Source: Paraglaciecola chathamensis S18K6 (lineage in GTDB: Bacteria; Pseudomonadota; Gammaproteobacteria; Enterobacterales; Alteromonadaceae). From it: a DNA stretch of 64,000 nucleotides. Below, one piece after another: positions 43,854 to 52,235 of this stretch. The position numbers and the translations under genes were made by a program. Position 1 is the stretch's first letter, and each line of letters opens with the position of its first letter. The notes beneath the pieces are model-generated. The model did not search any database and was not told the DNA's origin. It saw only the letters and a list, made by a program, of their open reading frames with translations. Where the stretch lies: the NCBI GenBank assembly GCA_000314955.1, contig BAEM01000033.1, positions 62,001 to 126,000 on the forward strand. Direction: 5' to 3'.

Positions 43854-44684
43854 TTAGCCTTTAAGTAAACCTATCATTGTTTGTGCTTCCATATGAGCGA
43901 ATTTTATACCGTCCGTTATATCTTGCTCTTCCAACCCCGCTTTGCGCAAAATAAGAGGATGGATCGAGCTCAACGGACTCATGTTTTCAGGGGCGACCAT
44001 GGCAATCGCTATGCGGTAGATTGTGAACATCAGACTGGCTTCTTGACTCATATAGGCGGCGGATTCGTTGTTCGTATTGGGTAATACTTGATATAAATGG
44101 CCAGGTAACCCCCATTGTTGAAGTAATGCGTACGTACAATCTGTGTAATGAAAGCCTAATACCGACTTTTGCCGTTTCCACGGCGGAATTTGTGGGTCAT
44201 ATTGATTACAAGCAATGGCGAGTGCAGGTGTTTGAACCGCTACGATCAGCTCACCAATGTTGTGCAGTAAACCGATCACAAAAAAACGGGCACTGGTTCG
44301 AGTTTTAGCGATTTTGGCTAAATGTTTAGCCACGAGCGCAGCATAAATGCTTTGTAGCCAGAAGCGTTTCAGATCAATCACATCACTGCTGAAATGTTCG
44401 AAAGCTGAACAGGCGGTTTCAGCCATCACTAAGTTGTATAGGGCTTCCCCTCCCACAACATTGACGGCTTTGCTGATGTTATCGACCTGTGATTCAAAAC
44501 GAAACAAAGCGCTGTTTGCCAATTGTAATAATTTGGAGCTAAGGGCAGGGTCAGTTGATACCAGCTTTGCAATATCATCAGTGCTCGCATTATTGCTGTC
44601 CAACAATGAGCGTATTTGCACACAAATTTCTGGTAAGGCAAATGACTGCGTGGCACCTAGGGCGTAATCCTGAGCAGATAACAT
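43854..44684 (-). CDS. HDOD-domain protein
   Basis: I choose the ATG at 44684 (MLSAQDYALG, 276 residues) because AAAGAG lies seven bases upstream; the frame is open further but without ribosome-site support. The HDOD domain runs through LVSTDPALSSKLLQLANSALF, FVIGLLHNIGELIVA and GFHYTDCTYALLQQWGLP. The strict HD metal pair is absent, as in HDOD proteins. Members are regulatory proteins linked to signalling, but their ligands are mostly unknown. Single gene. Confidence 0.82.
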   Translation of the reverse strand: MLSAQDYALGATQSFALPEICVQIRSLLDSNNASTDDIAKLVSTDPALSSKLLQLANSALFRFESQVDNISKAVNVVGGEALYNLVMAETACSAFEHFSSDVIDLKRFWLQSIYAALVAKHLAKIAKTRTSARFFVIGLLHNIGELIVAVQTPALAIACNQYDPQIPPWKRQKSVLGFHYTDCTYALLQQWGLPGHLYQVLPNTNNESAAYMSQEASLMFTIYRIAIAMVAPENMSPLSSIHPLILRKAGLEEQDITDGIKFAHMEAQTMIGLLKG

Positions 44685-44884
44685 TATAGACTCTTTATTA
44701 TTGTTATTTTCCATCAGTATAAAGTTTGTACAGCTTATGCTCAAATGGAACTAATACCAGTTTCAAAGAGACTTACTCTGTGTGGCTCGAACAGGAAAGA
44801 GCACAGGTTAGTTTTTAATAAAGGGCTATCATTCACACGCCTTAATTAAGTCATTTTAAATTTTCGCCCAGTGGTTAATTATTT

Positions 44885-44938
44885 ATTGGAATTGGAATTG
44901 GAATTGGAATTGGAATTGGAATTGGAATTGGAATTGGA
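44885..44938. repeat. Hexanucleotide tandem repeat (ATTGGA)9
   Basis: Nine perfect copies of ATTGGA end 15 bases before the ATG of the alpha/beta hydrolase gene. The last GGA joins GT-AAGGG, so the tract runs into the ribosome-binding region, and each unit carries a GGA. Perfect copies suggest recent expansion by slippage. Confidence 0.95.
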
Positions 44939-44953
44939 GTAAGGGTAATACAT

Positions 44954-45874
44954 ATGCCACACAGTTTACCGGTCACTCTCACTCGTCATGTTGATAACAT
45001 TCACTTGACGTATGATACATTTGGCTCGCAAGAAGATGCGCCATTGGTACTTATTATGGGGTTGGGAGCGCAACGTATTTTATGGGAAGATGCCTTTTGC
45101 AAAATGCTTGCAAATCAAGGCTTTTGGGTCATAAGGTTCGATAATCGTGATGTAGGCGAAAGCGCTTTTGTCGAAGAGCAGTTTACCCCAAGTTTAGTGC
45201 ATTTGGCAGCGAGTGGCTTCCTGGGGGCTAAAATCTCTATCCCTTATACTCTCAGTGATATGGCCGATGATGTTATCAGTTTGATGACATGGCTTAATTT
45301 GCCTAAGGCACATATCGTTGGAGCATCGATGGGAGGCATGATTGGCCAAATATTGGCTATTGAGCATCCTGATCGGGTGCTTAGTCTGACCTCAATTATG
45401 TCCAGTGTGGGCAGCAAAAATTTGCATAAACCAGAAAAAAACGTGTTGTTAAAACTGCTCAAACCTATGCCCAAGGCACGAGATAAAAGTATTGCTAATA
45501 TGGTCGAGTTTTGGCGAACGCTGCATGGCCACTTTTACACGTTTGATTTTATTCGAACGCAGAAGCTAGTAACGCAAATTTATGAGCGCGGGGTCAACCC
45601 TCAAGGAGTGTTACGCCAATTTGCCGCTATTCTCGCCGCCAAAGAGCGTACAAATGACCTCAAAAACGTGTCGTTGCCGGCTTTAGTTATACACGGTAAA
45701 AACGATCCTATGTTGCCGGTCAGTAACGGTTATGCAACAGCGAATGCTATATATGGTTCTCGGCTATGTATATATGAAGGTATGGGACATACATTACCCA
45801 TTGAACTTTGGTCAACAATAATTGCTGAAATAACACAGCTAGCGCTAAATATCAGGGCCAGCAACGAACGTTAG
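44954..45874 (+). CDS. Alpha/beta hydrolase
   Basis: The 306-residue cytoplasmic protein has the full fold: LVLIMGLGAQRILWED (oxyanion), RFDNRDVGES, the Ser nucleophile in IVGASMGGMIGQ, Asp in IHGKNDPMLPV and His in GMGHTLP. It resembles the pimeloyl-ester/3-oxoadipate enol-lactonase-like esterases, but the substrate is not assignable. Upstream is a (ATTGGA)9 tract reaching its ribosome-binding region. It overlaps the DUF1289 gene by 4 nt, tail to tail. Confidence 0.85.
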   Translation: MPHSLPVTLTRHVDNIHLTYDTFGSQEDAPLVLIMGLGAQRILWEDAFCKMLANQGFWVIRFDNRDVGESAFVEEQFTPSLVHLAASGFLGAKISIPYTLSDMADDVISLMTWLNLPKAHIVGASMGGMIGQILAIEHPDRVLSLTSIMSSVGSKNLHKPEKNVLLKLLKPMPKARDKSIANMVEFWRTLHGHFYTFDFIRTQKLVTQIYERGVNPQGVLRQFAAILAAKERTNDLKNVSLPALVIHGKNDPMLPVSNGYATANAIYGSRLCIYEGMGHTLPIELWSTIIAEITQLALNIRASNER

Positions 45875-46119
45875 TCTAATAAACTGCCTTGGGTGGGCGT
45901 GTCGACAGAGAGAGGATCTTGACTGCGCTTGCGAGCAAACGCACGCTTTTTACGAAGTGCGCAGGCTTTAACGATTTTGCTTTTCACCTCATCCTCTAAT
46001 TTGACCCAATGCAAACGCTCTTCTCTTGAGCGATAACAACCTAAGCAATATCCACGAGGGCCCGCTTGGCAAACGCCGATACAGGGGCTTTCTATTTGGA
46101 ATATTTCAAGTTGCTGCAT
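45871..46119 (-). CDS. DUF1289 family protein
   Basis: The 82-residue protein begins IESPCIGVCQ and continues YCLGCYRSREE, the four-cysteine pattern of DUF1289 (probably a small iron-sulfur or zinc site). The middle is basic (ALRKKRAFARKR). Function unknown in the family. It is convergent with the alpha/beta hydrolase gene. Confidence 0.85.
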   Translation of the reverse strand: MQQLEIFQIESPCIGVCQAGPRGYCLGCYRSREERLHWVKLEDEVKSKIVKACALRKKRAFARKRSQDPLSVDTPTQGSLLD

Positions 46120-46213
46120 GCACGACTCTCAACTATTACGGATGGATAAAGTTTACGTCGAGTGAGCAGGAATTGGTACTGTTTAGGTGACACAAACCGG
46201 TTGGCAAGATACT

Positions 46214-46252
46214 AAAAAGCCAACTAGGCTGTGAAACCTAGGTGGCTTTTTG
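46214..46252. terminator. Bidirectional terminator between DUF1289 and M13 genes
   Basis: The AAAAAGCCA...TAGG arm (46214-46228) and CCTA...TGGCTTTTT arm (46237-46251) form a stem with one mismatch around TGTGAAA. It has an A-run on one side and a T-run on the other. It lies downstream of the M13 gene on the minus strand. Confidence 0.7.
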
Positions 46253-46285
46253 ACAATAGTGTTGTTTAAAACCTTGAGGTTTGCG

Positions 46286-48367
46286 TTACCAAATTTTTAC
46301 GCGATCTTCAGGTTTCAAATACATGTTGTCACCTTCTTTGACATCAAATGCTTCATAGAAAGCGTCAACGTTTCCGACTATGCCATTTACTCGATACTCG
46401 CCAGGCGAATGCGGGTCACTAAGTAAACGTGCGCGTAAGGCATCTTCACGCATTTTACTACGCCATACCTGGGCATAACCCATAAAGAAGCGTTGATCCC
46501 CTGTCAGGCCGTCAATCACTTTGCCTTCTTCATCACCAAGTGACATATGGTAAGCCTTGTAGCCAATGGTTACGCCGGCTAAATCACCAATGTTTTCACC
46601 TAGTGTTAATTCCCCGTTGACGTTTTGTCCTGGAATAGGTTCGTACGCATTAAATTGATCAACCAACTTTTTACCAAGCACGTCGAACGCGGCGCGATCT
46701 TCGTCACTCCACCAACTGCGTAAATTGCCTTCGCCGTCATATTTTGAACCTTGGTCGTCAAAGCCATGGCCAATTTCGTGTCCTATAACCGCTCCGATAG
46801 CACCATAATTGACTGCGTCGTCTGCGGTCATATCGAAAAATGGTGATTGCAAGATACCTGCTGGAAATACGATTTCATTACGTACTGGACTGTAATAAGC
46901 ATTGATTGTTTGCGGCGTCATACCCCAATCGGCTTTATCCACTGGCTTGCCAATTTTTTCGACATCAACAGCGTGGTCAAACTCAAAGTAACGAACGTAA
47001 TTTCCCACAAGATCGTCTGCAGCTATGGTTAAATCATCGTAGTTTAACCATTTATCAGGGTAACCGATCTTTGGTGTGAATTTAGCTAACTTCTCACGCG
47101 CGGCCTTTTTAGTTTCAGGCGTCATCCATTCAAGTTGATCAATGCTTTCACCGTAAGCTTTGGTTAGGTTTTTAACCAGCTCATCCATTTTGGCTTTTGC
47201 TTCTGGGGTGAAGTAACGTTCAACGTATTGTTGGCCTAATACTTCCCCTAATACGCCACTGGTCGCGGCTACGGCACGTTTCCAACGGGGTTGCTGCTCA
47301 GGAATACCGTTAAGGGTCTTTGAGTGAAAATCAAAATGCAGGTTAACTAACTCTTCATCTAAGCGGGTGGCGTAGGCGTCGATGAGGTTATAGGTCAGGT
47401 AGTTTTTCCATACTTGTACGTCGTGGTTCGCGTATATTTCGCCGACCGCTTCGAAGTAAGGTAAGTTGCGTACTATGATTTCATCAACGCTGCCAATGCC
47501 GCTTTCATCAGCGTAAGCTTGCCAGTCAAAGCTGCTGCCCATAAGGCTTTTCACTTCTTGTGCGCTGCGTTTATTGTAGTTCTTTTCTGCATCACGGCTT
47601 TCAACACGAGAGATGTGCTTAGAAGCAATGTCTTTTTCTAAATCCATTAACTCAGTAGCGGCTTGCTCGGGGTTGGCGATGCCGGCTTTTGACAACAAAG
47701 CGGCCATGTAGGTCTGAGTTGCATCACGGAATTTAACGAATTTTTCTTCGTCTTTACTGTAATAATCGCGATCGGGTAATGTTAGCCCGCCTTGGACCAA
47801 ATACATGCCGACTACACCAGGGTTTTTGGCATCAGGTGATACATAAAAGTTAAATATCCCACCAACACCTTTGGTGTATAGCTCACCAAATTTAGCGGAT
47901 ACTTGCTGGATATCACTGATGTTTTTGATGCTATCTAGCTCAGCTTGTAACGGAGAAAGGCCTAGCTGATTGGCTAGTTCAACGTTCATGTAGCTGTTGT
48001 ACATGTCACCTAATTTTTGGGTGTTTGTACCTTGCTTGGCGTCAGTGTCAGCGGCTTCTTGTATCATGCTTTTGAGACGCTCTTGGGTATCATCATAAAG
48101 GACGTTAAATACGCCGTAACGAGATTTATCGCCCGGAATTTCAGTGCTTTCGAGCCATGCACCATTTACGTGACGGAACAGATCGTCTTGAGGGCGTACT
48201 GTTTCATCAATGGCCGTTAAGTCAATGCCTGAAAGTTCAGGTGCTTTTTTCTCAGTGCTAGTGGTTGTTTCTTGTTTGGTTTCAGAGTCTTTTTCTGGGC
48301 CTGGACTGCATGCACTTAAACCCAATGCAATGCAGACACTCATTGCCACTAAAGATAGCTTTTTCAT
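46286..48367 (-). CDS. M13-family zinc metallopeptidase lipoprotein (PepO/neprilysin-like)
   Basis: I take the ATG at 48367, since AAGGA is six bases upstream and a lipoprotein signal with lipobox LSAC begins there; 693 residues result. The zinc site is VIGHEIGHGFDDQGSKYD (HExxH) with the third ligand in GENIGDLAGVT (ExxxD). NAYYSPVRNEIVFPAGILQ is the upstream substrate-binding block. The C-terminal ends RVKIW, as in PepO proteins. It is predicted to degrade oligopeptides in the periplasm, anchored to a membrane by its lipid. Confidence 0.92.
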   Translation of the reverse strand: MKKLSLVAMSVCIALGLSACSPGPEKDSETKQETTTSTEKKAPELSGIDLTAIDETVRPQDDLFRHVNGAWLESTEIPGDKSRYGVFNVLYDDTQERLKSMIQEAADTDAKQGTNTQKLGDMYNSYMNVELANQLGLSPLQAELDSIKNISDIQQVSAKFGELYTKGVGGIFNFYVSPDAKNPGVVGMYLVQGGLTLPDRDYYSKDEEKFVKFRDATQTYMAALLSKAGIANPEQAATELMDLEKDIASKHISRVESRDAEKNYNKRSAQEVKSLMGSSFDWQAYADESGIGSVDEIIVRNLPYFEAVGEIYANHDVQVWKNYLTYNLIDAYATRLDEELVNLHFDFHSKTLNGIPEQQPRWKRAVAATSGVLGEVLGQQYVERYFTPEAKAKMDELVKNLTKAYGESIDQLEWMTPETKKAAREKLAKFTPKIGYPDKWLNYDDLTIAADDLVGNYVRYFEFDHAVDVEKIGKPVDKADWGMTPQTINAYYSPVRNEIVFPAGILQSPFFDMTADDAVNYGAIGAVIGHEIGHGFDDQGSKYDGEGNLRSWWSDEDRAAFDVLGKKLVDQFNAYEPIPGQNVNGELTLGENIGDLAGVTIGYKAYHMSLGDEEGKVIDGLTGDQRFFMGYAQVWRSKMREDALRARLLSDPHSPGEYRVNGIVGNVDAFYEAFDVKEGDNMYLKPEDRVKIW

Positions 48368-48614
48368 ATTTTTCCTTGTGAAGTGATGATACACAGTTAC
48401 GCCTAAAGTTCCGTTTGGTGGGGTGTACTCACTTTCATTCTGTCGTTTAGGCACTGAGCAGTCTAATGACTCCTAACGATAAGTGCAAAATCCTTGATTG
48501 AATAAGTGTGATAATTTGTAACATACGACATTTAGCTGAATTTCAAGCTATTTCAGCGCATTTTGTCAGAAGAAAGCGGTATTTAAACAGAAGTGTGGCA
48601 GGCGAGGGCATCAT

Positions 48615-48639
48615 AAAAAAAGGGCCTAACGGCCCTTTT
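48615..48639 (-). terminator. Rho-independent terminator of lpd
   Basis: Stem AAAAGGGCC (48618-48626) / GGCCCTTTT (48631-48639), with a seven-base T-run on the minus strand (A at 48615-48621). It is 33 nt past the lpd stop. Confidence 0.88.
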
Positions 48640-48671
48640 CAAGAAATTACTAGAAAGATGTAAAGTATTGC

Positions 48672-50096
48672 TTACTTTTTCTTCTTAGCTTTCGGATTTG
48701 GTAAATCTGTAATGCTACCTTCGTACATTTCAGCCGCTAAGCCGATAGACTCGTTTAGCGTTGGGTGAGCATGGATAGTCAATGCGATATCTTCTGCATC
48801 AGCACCCATCTCGATAGCAAGACCGATCTCACCAAGCATTTCGCCAGCGTTCGTTCCTACAATCGCACCACCTATAACACGGTGTGTGTCTTTGTCGAAA
48901 ATAAGCTTCGTCATACCATTGGTTGCAGCTGAGGCAATTGCTCGGCCCGATGCAGCCCAAGGGAAGCTAGCTGTTTCAAAACTAATACCTTGTTCCTTCG
49001 CTTCTTTTTCTGTTAAGCCAACCCAAGCCATTTCTGGCTCTGTGTAGGCAACAGAAGGAATGCATTTTGGATCGAAGTAGTGCTTCATACCTGAAATGAC
49101 TTCAGCAGCCACATGACCTTCATGCACCGCTTTATGAGCAAGCATAGGCTGACCCACTAAGTCACCAATAGCGAAGATGCTGCTAACATTAGTACGCATT
49201 TGCTTATCAACATTGATAAAGCCACGCTCGTCAACCGTTACGCCTGCTTTATCAGCATCGACTAACTTACCGTTAGGGCGACGACCAACAGCCACTAATA
49301 CTTTGTCGTATTTAACGGGCTCAGATGGCGCTTGTTTACCTTCAAAGGTTACGTACAAACCGTCATCTTTTGCTTCAACCGCAGTCACTTTGGTTTCAAG
49401 CATGATGTTGAATTTGTCTTTAACGGTTTTCTGGTAAATTTTAACAATGTCTTTGTCGGCCGCAGGAACAAGTTGGTCCAAAAACTCAACGACGTCAATC
49501 TGTGTGCCTAGTGCGCTGTACACCGTACCCATTTCAAGGCCGATAATACCACCACCCAAAACAAGCATTTTACCAGGGATGTCTTTCATCTCTAGCGCGC
49601 CAGTTGAGTCAATTACACGAGGGTCATCTTGAGGGATGAAAGGTAAGCTAACAGGCTCTGAACCAGCAGCAATAATGGCGTTGTCGAAAGAGATAGTGGT
49701 TTTACCATCCTTGCCTTCAACTTCAAGGGTATTGCTACCAGTGAATTTGCCGTAGCCTTGAACGTGCTTCACTTTACGCATTTTAGACATACCAGCAAGG
49801 CCGCCAGTAAGCTTATCGACTACGCTGTCTTTCCAGTCACGAATTTTATCGAGATCAAACTTTGGCGCGCCAAAATCAACGCCGTGGGCAGATAATGCTT
49901 TGGCTTCTTCGATCACTTTAGCAACGTGAAGCAAGGCTTTCGAAGGAATACATCCTACGTTTAAGCACACGCCACCCAGTTTACTGTTTACGTCAACAAT
50001 TACTGTTTCGATTCCTAAGTCAGCAGCGCGGAAAGCTGCGGAATAACCACCAGGGCCCGCACCAAGCACTACCAACTGAGTTTTAATTTCACTCAT
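48672..50096 (-). CDS. lpd: Dihydrolipoamide dehydrogenase (E3)
   Basis: The flavoprotein reoxidises lipoyl groups of the pyruvate (and 2-oxoglutarate/glycine) complexes. It has the FAD fold VVLGAGPGGYSAAFRAAD, the redox disulfide GGVCLNVGCIPSK (near residue 40-52), the NAD-binding LVLGGGIIGLEMG and the dimer-interface HAHPTLNE with the catalytic His. Length 474 equals E. coli Lpd. It is the last gene of the pdhR-aceE-aceF-lpd set. A terminator-like hairpin separates it from aceF. Confidence 0.96.
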   Translation of the reverse strand: MSEIKTQLVVLGAGPGGYSAAFRAADLGIETVIVDVNSKLGGVCLNVGCIPSKALLHVAKVIEEAKALSAHGVDFGAPKFDLDKIRDWKDSVVDKLTGGLAGMSKMRKVKHVQGYGKFTGSNTLEVEGKDGKTTISFDNAIIAAGSEPVSLPFIPQDDPRVIDSTGALEMKDIPGKMLVLGGGIIGLEMGTVYSALGTQIDVVEFLDQLVPAADKDIVKIYQKTVKDKFNIMLETKVTAVEAKDDGLYVTFEGKQAPSEPVKYDKVLVAVGRRPNGKLVDADKAGVTVDERGFINVDKQMRTNVSSIFAIGDLVGQPMLAHKAVHEGHVAAEVISGMKHYFDPKCIPSVAYTEPEMAWVGLTEKEAKEQGISFETASFPWAASGRAIASAATNGMTKLIFDKDTHRVIGGAIVGTNAGEMLGEIGLAIEMGADAEDIALTIHAHPTLNESIGLAAEMYEGSITDLPNPKAKKKK

Positions 50097-50162
50097 TTTG
50101 ACCTCAATCTATTGATTTTCTTCCAGACTCCGGGAAATTCTACCTAGCCGGTGTCTGGTTAG

Positions 50163-50199
50163 CAAAGAAAAGGCGATAACTTTTTATACATTATCGCCT
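50163..50199 (-). terminator. Terminator-like hairpin between aceF and lpd
   Basis: On the minus strand, the 9-bp stem AGGCGATAA / TTATCGCCT (50171-50199) is followed by TTTTCTTTG. It lies 10 nt past aceF and 67 nt before lpd, so it could reduce read-through into lpd. Confidence 0.7.
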
Positions 50200-50208
50200 A
50201 GCTGTTCG

Positions 50209-52215
50209 TTACAGTAACATTTCGCGCAAGTCACCTAGGACTTTGCCCAAGTGAACAGCGAAGCGTGCAGCAACTGCGCCATCAATGACTCGGTGATCGT
50301 AAGACAATGATAAAGGCAGCATTAGCCTTGGCTCGAAGTCTTTACCGTTCCATTTCGGCTTCATTTCACTTTTAGACACACCTAATATGGCGACATCTGG
50401 TGCATTTACAATAGGTGTAAATGCTGTTCCGCCAATTCCGCCTAAGCTAGAAATGGTGAAACAACTGCCTTGCATGTCAGCGGCTTTAAGTTTTCCGTCA
50501 CGCGCCTTGATACTGATTTCCATCAATTCTTTTGATAGATCGTAGATACCTTTCTTATCTACATCACGTACAACAGGCACTACCAAACCGTTCGGTGTTT
50601 CTACCGCAATACCCACGTGGAAATACTTCTTCTGGATCAAGCTTTCGCCGGACTCAGACAGTGAAGAGTTAAACACAGGGTACGCTTTGAGCGCGTCTGC
50701 TACAGCTTTCATCATGAAAACCAATGGCGTTATTTTAAAGCCAAGCTTTTTCTTTTCGGCAACGGCGTTTTGCTGCTTACGGAAGGCTTCTAAATCTGTG
50801 ATATCGGCTTCTTCAAACTGTGTTACGTGTGGGATAGTGACCCAGTTACGATGCAAGTTTGGTCCAGAGATTTTCTGGATACGGGTTAACGGAATTTCTT
50901 CCACTTCGCCGAACTTGCTGAAATCAACTTTAGGTGGCGCAAGCACTTGTAAACCGCCGCCACCGTTATTGACAGAAGAACCAGCAGTCATCTTAGGACG
51001 AGACAATTCATATTTAACATACGATTGAACATCTTCTTTAAGGACGCGGTTTTTCGGGCCTGTACCTTTCACTTGGGTCAAATCAACACCGAATTCACGG
51101 GCAACACGGCGAACTGAAGGCGATGCATGTACTTTACCTGCTTTACCACGTTCACCCGCTGATGGGTGATGAGGAACAGGCGCTGATTTAGGCGTATTCT
51201 GAGCGGGAGCAGATGTCTGAGCGGCTTGCTGAGCAGGGGCTTTGCTTTCAGTCTTTGGTGCTGCTTTTGGTGCACTTCCAGCCACTTCTAGCATAAGCAC
51301 TACTGAGCCTTCGGAAACTTTGTCGCCGACATTGATTTTAAGCTCTTTGACGACACCGGCTTTAGGGGCCGGAACGTCCATAGTGGCTTTATCTGTTTCA
51401 AGTGTGATTAAACCGGTTTCTTCTTCGATTTTATCGCCAACCGCTACAAGTACTTCGATCACTTCAACATCGGTGTCACCACCGATATCAGGTACCGTCA
51501 CTTCAATCGTTTCTGGCTCACCAGACGCTTGTTCTTCTTCGTCAGGGGCACTGGCAGCTTGCTCTTGCTTTTGCTCTTGAGCTGGGGCTGCTTGTGTTTC
51601 TTGAGAAGCTGATTCGGTTTGTGCTGGTGCACTACCTGCTACTTCTAGCAATATCACAAGCGAGCCTTCCGATACTTTGTCACCGGTACTCAGCTTAACT
51701 TCTTTCACTACACCCGCTTTAGGTGAAGGGACATCCATTGTTGCTTTGTCTGTTTCTAGGGTAACAAGGCCAGTTTCTTCTTCGATACTATCACCAGCGC
51801 TTACGAGAATTTCAATGACTTCAACATCAGTGTCGCCACCAATATCTGGGACAGTCACTTCAATCACTTGAGAAGCTGATGAAGACGATTGAGCCTCTTC
51901 TTTAGCGGGTGCTGGCTCTTCAGATTTTGCTTCTGTTTTCGCTGGCTCTGGTACTTCTTCTTCCTGTGGTGCATCAGCACCACTGGACATTTTCATGATC
52001 AATTGGTCTTGGCTAATTTTGTCACCAACCTTGACTGAAATATCGCTGATTGTGCCAGCGAAAGGAGCAGGAATATCCATGCTCGCTTTGTCGCTTTCCA
52101 CTGTGATCAGGGATGCTTCTGCGTCAACATCGTCACCAACGGCGACAAGTACTTCAATGACTTCTACTTCTTCGCCACCAACATCGGGTACCAATACATC
52201 TTTCATATCTGACAT
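50209..52215 (-). CDS. aceF: Pyruvate dehydrogenase E2, dihydrolipoamide acetyltransferase
   Basis: Three lipoyl domains (about residues 1-78, 118-195, 235-312) carry the lipoylated Lys in [16 protein letters not shown] and ETDKATMD, joined by Ala/Pro/Glu-rich linkers. An E3/E1-binding domain ([18 protein letters not shown], about 365) and the catalytic domain (to 668, with [17 protein letters not shown]) follow. Domains 2 and 3 are much more alike than either is to domain 1. The product makes acetyl-CoA inside the complex. It starts 20 nt after aceE. Confidence 0.96.
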   Translation of the reverse strand: MSDMKDVLVPDVGGEEVEVIEVLVAVGDDVDAEASLITVESDKASMDIPAPFAGTISDISVKVGDKISQDQLIMKMSSGADAPQEEEVPEPAKTEAKSEEPAPAKEEAQSSSSASQVIEVTVPDIGGDTDVEVIEILVSAGDSIEEETGLVTLETDKATMDVPSPKAGVVKEVKLSTGDKVSEGSLVILLEVAGSAPAQTESASQETQAAPAQEQKQEQAASAPDEEEQASGEPETIEVTVPDIGGDTDVEVIEVLVAVGDKIEEETGLITLETDKATMDVPAPKAGVVKELKINVGDKVSEGSVVLMLEVAGSAPKAAPKTESKAPAQQAAQTSAPAQNTPKSAPVPHHPSAGERGKAGKVHASPSVRRVAREFGVDLTQVKGTGPKNRVLKEDVQSYVKYELSRPKMTAGSSVNNGGGGLQVLAPPKVDFSKFGEVEEIPLTRIQKISGPNLHRNWVTIPHVTQFEEADITDLEAFRKQQNAVAEKKKLGFKITPLVFMMKAVADALKAYPVFNSSLSESGESLIQKKYFHVGIAVETPNGLVVPVVRDVDKKGIYDLSKELMEISIKARDGKLKAADMQGSCFTISSLGGIGGTAFTPIVNAPDVAILGVSKSEMKPKWNGKDFEPRLMLPLSLSYDHRVIDGAVAARFAVHLGKVLGDLREMLL

Positions 52216-52235
52216 TTTGATTTAATCCTCAATGG

